NCBI RefSeq assembly: GCF_037975245.1
Contig: NC_092582.1
Coordinates: 6,738,001-6,802,000 of the forward strand
Direction: 5' to 3'
Source of the DNA: Apostichopus japonicus
Taxonomy: Eukaryota > Echinodermata > Holothuroidea > Aspidochirotida > Stichopodidae
Length of the DNA: 64,000 bases
The notes beneath the pieces were generated by a model. It was not told where the DNA came from, made no database searches, and saw nothing but the letters and a program-made list of their open reading frames with translations. Positions 61,201 through 64,000 of the stretch are shown here, one piece after another; the first letter of the stretch is position 1; every line of letters begins with the position of its first letter. The position numbers and the translations under genes are program-made.

Positions 61201-64000
61201 CAGTTCTCCTCGCACCCCCCACCCCCACCCGGCCCACGCACTCCCACACACTGACACGTTAAGGTGAAAACAGAAGATTTGCTACAAAGACAAACTTTAA
61301 ATTTACAACCACAGTGAATACAAAGCAAAAAGCAGATGAACGCTCATTAGTCTTCACATATACGCAGAGGTATATGCTGATATGTACTCGACCGCCTTTC
61401 TCTCCCGCAAGTTATACAGGGCAGACTGAACTGGCGCGGATACTTTCTAATTTACGACATACTTCTTGCGACGCACGGAAGCCAACAGGGAAGGAATGCA
61501 CGCACAATATGAGTTTGAGTTCTGGATGTAGGAGTCCAGAGAGAGAGGGGTGGGGGGTGGTGGGGGTTGGGAGGGGGCTGCAAAGACAGAAGAAATAGCA
61601 AGAAACATAAAGAGACTGAAAAGTCTTAGCAGATAAGTGATTGTCGTAGAAAAGGGATGTATACATTTTGTGTTTGAATGGACGAATAAAGCGAGTCATT
61701 TATGTGTCACTATAACACTATTTCACTCTGTCTCCGTCTTTTCTTCTTTTTCTCTTTTGGACTTTTTTTTTTGAGACAAAAGCACGAAACGTCGCGTGTT
61801 ATTTTCTTTTGTAAACATATGTTGGCAGGTTCTATAAATCATGTCATCGAGTATATACTAAAGGTAAAGGTTACAATAGATACAGTACCAGAAATCTGAG
61901 ACGTTTATGTTCTGTTAATAAACATTATTTGTGCTTATAGCATTTTGGAAAATTGTAATCCTAACCCTGTGGCAGGCCCCTCGATATCATTTATCAATCG
62001 CCGTTTCAGAAACTGTGCAGGCCAGTTTAAAGTGTCAATCAAGTAAGTATAAGAAGCCGACGCCCTTGCATGTATCTGAGCACGGAAACGCTTCCAAAAT
62101 ACGCTTTAATGGCAGCATATTGAGTTGTTGATCTTGACAAATGTTTCGATACTTTTTCGGTAAATAAACACCTATATAACTATGTAGTTCAATACATTGA
62201 TTAATCACTTTTCATTAAAAATGTAATGAACGAATACTTTATTTTTTTTTAAATGTTTATAAATGTACATTCAAATGTGAGTAAGACTACAGGATATAAT
62301 ATTTCTCTAAATCAAATTGAATCAAATTCAGTCATTACTTTCTCGTTCGTGTTCATTTAGCGAAGGAAAAATAATACATGCAGGGATGTCTTAAGTTGAT
62401 TACTAATTACGAGCTTATCTTTCGGTAGATTGAAAAAACAACAAATTACGAAACAAGCAATGAAAACAGCTTAAAGAGGTATGACCAGATCCAAAACTAA
62501 CGTCACGTGAATTAGGTACGGTATGATTTCCAAACCGTATATATGTATTTGTATATATGACATATCCAGTAGACGCAGTAATATGTATATGCTCGCAACA
62601 TATTGGTTTAATGTAGCTAGTATGCAAGTTTGCTTTCGACCACTTTTTCGTAGTAAAATCATTACACCAAAGTCCTAGAACAAACGAAATTAATTCTTTA
62701 TCCTGAATTTATATTGCAATTTTTTTTTTAAGGAAAATCAAAATCAAATTTTTATTTTTTATTTTTCTAATTTACTTTAAGCGTGTTACTATATAGCATA
62801 TATACAAAGAATAAACATGAGTGTCGGGCCGACAATATCTTGAGAATCGAATCAAATTATTTAATAATTGGCTACCAGCCACCTTTTACTTGGTGGAATA
62901 AAAAATCGATGGCAGATTCTTGGTGTGCTCAATTGTAATCTTATGTCGAGTAATACTCGTCAGGTCTAGAGAAATTGTTCACCAACAGCAAGAATAGTCA
63001 CCCCCCCCCCCCCACCAATGCACTTCATTTGCAAGGACCTGAATATGAATACTTCCATTCTCTTTTGACATGTGTAATACATGTGTAAAACATAACAACA
63101 GCTATGGTTGCTGTACGGGAATTTCCTGACCGGCCCGCAAATTGAGACATATATTTCGTCGTTTCTGACGTACATCGACGTCATAATATAACACCGTGCT
63201 CCTCGTAACAATTTTAAGATCTCCTATGATTCTTGAAACACGCACTGAAATACGCATTTAGTTATATTATTCGTCGTTTTATCTTAACAATACGACTAGG
63301 CTATGAAGATATACATTAACAAATCATTGACTGTGCAGACAAAAGTGACTGGAGAACAAGTATACATGAACGTATCCGTTTAAGGAATCACACGCTTTCA
63401 CGCCATTCAAGTACAAAACAAGCAAAAGAAAAATGGAATAACCTATCGTTATAGGTGACCTCCTTTACTAATGTTTAAAGACACAAGTGTGTCGCAGGTC
63501 ATTGTCTGCTTTAACACATTTTTAGAATAAACGGTGGTCTTGAAGGGATTTGAAAAGACATGTAGAGTTTTAGATACCTCCCTTCAGTTTGTTGAAATAT
63601 GAGGAATATATCATCGTTCATACAAAATCATATCATATATTTTTCCATACAGTATATAGACTACTAAGTAATATGCTATTCACAGTACCTATATTCCTGT
63701 CTGTCAGATCATATTAAAATAGCTCATAACATATTCCAATTTTTGATTTTCACCCAGACCCACCAGGCTAGTAGTTACGTAATATTCTAATCATAAAAAG
63801 TAGCACTGTGTCTAATTAGTCTAATTAGTCCCTATAGTCTGATTGTTGTATTTCAGAAATTCGAGTCCAATGTCTGTTTATTTATTTTTGTCATATGCTG
63901 GCAATTATTGGTTTATTGGCTGATAAGATAGCCGACATGGAAAAGAAGATTTCTCCATAAATGCTGCGTTATATTTCATTTTTCATATATGTCAATGTTA
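61201..64000. other. intergenic, nothing recognised
   Basis: C-rich (61217-61232) and G-rich (61548-61577) patches and a C13 run (63001-63013). Frames of 94-95 codons on opposite strands at 61314-61699 overlap the G-rich patch and are not credible. Confidence 0.5.

Overview
The window reads as non-coding eukaryotic DNA. It is AT-rich, has no run of long open frames, and is packed with short non-autonomous transposons, tRNA-derived SINE heads, minisatellites, long TA and pentanucleotide microsatellites and many G/C homopolymer runs. No prokaryotic gene organisation, rRNA or convincing functional tRNA was seen. A marine invertebrate is the best guess, perhaps an echinoderm such as a sea cucumber. 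That rests on texture (hAT-type MITEs with GGCGTAG termini, a Helitron/pearl-like repeat, frequent TAGGCCTA palindromes) and is inference, not proof. No protein family could be recognised. The best coding hint is a possible first exon at 20063-20140 (+); a few other open stretches are listed at low confidence. The window is probably intergenic or lies inside very long introns.

Layout. 0-6 kb: a decayed hAT MITE (about 480-645), degenerate AACCT-type repeats (2290-2850), a solo hAT-like terminus (4433-4475) and a Helitron/pearl-like element ending in a hairpin plus CTAA (about 4920-5525). 9-12 kb: an 18-bp minisatellite, a 182-bp foldback element, a Penelope/retrozyme-like insertion with a 14-bp target duplication, a 28-bp palindromic micro-insertion, and a tRNA-like/hairpin repeat pair. 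14.2-15.9 kb: a TIR element with an internal 76/92-bp minisatellite. 19-21.6 kb: a pentanucleotide microsatellite, the possible first exon, a tandem pair of micro-insertions, a 237-bp duplication and a SINE. 25-35 kb: a foldback MITE, a 106-bp duplication, a second tRNA-like SINE and a fourth micro-insertion. 37-49 kb: three non-autonomous hAT elements, each with a perfect 8-bp target duplication, one carrying five 138-bp repeats, plus a 92-bp-type array. 52-57 kb: a second Penelope/retrozyme-like copy with a 13-bp target duplication, a 15-unit 86-bp satellite and a long TA tract. 57.9-64 kb: little recognisable.

The most unusual system is a 28-bp palindrome (12-bp arms CAGGGAGTTGTT around ATGG or CCAT) found at four loci. 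Each copy is flanked by a perfect 7-bp direct repeat that differs between loci, as expected of a very small mobile unit. Also notable are the modular sharing between hAT-type MITEs, the two TSD-bounded Penelope/retrozyme-like copies with a hammerhead-like motif, and a strong excess of the palindromes TGACGTCA (14 exact copies) and TAGGCCTA (8 exact copies).
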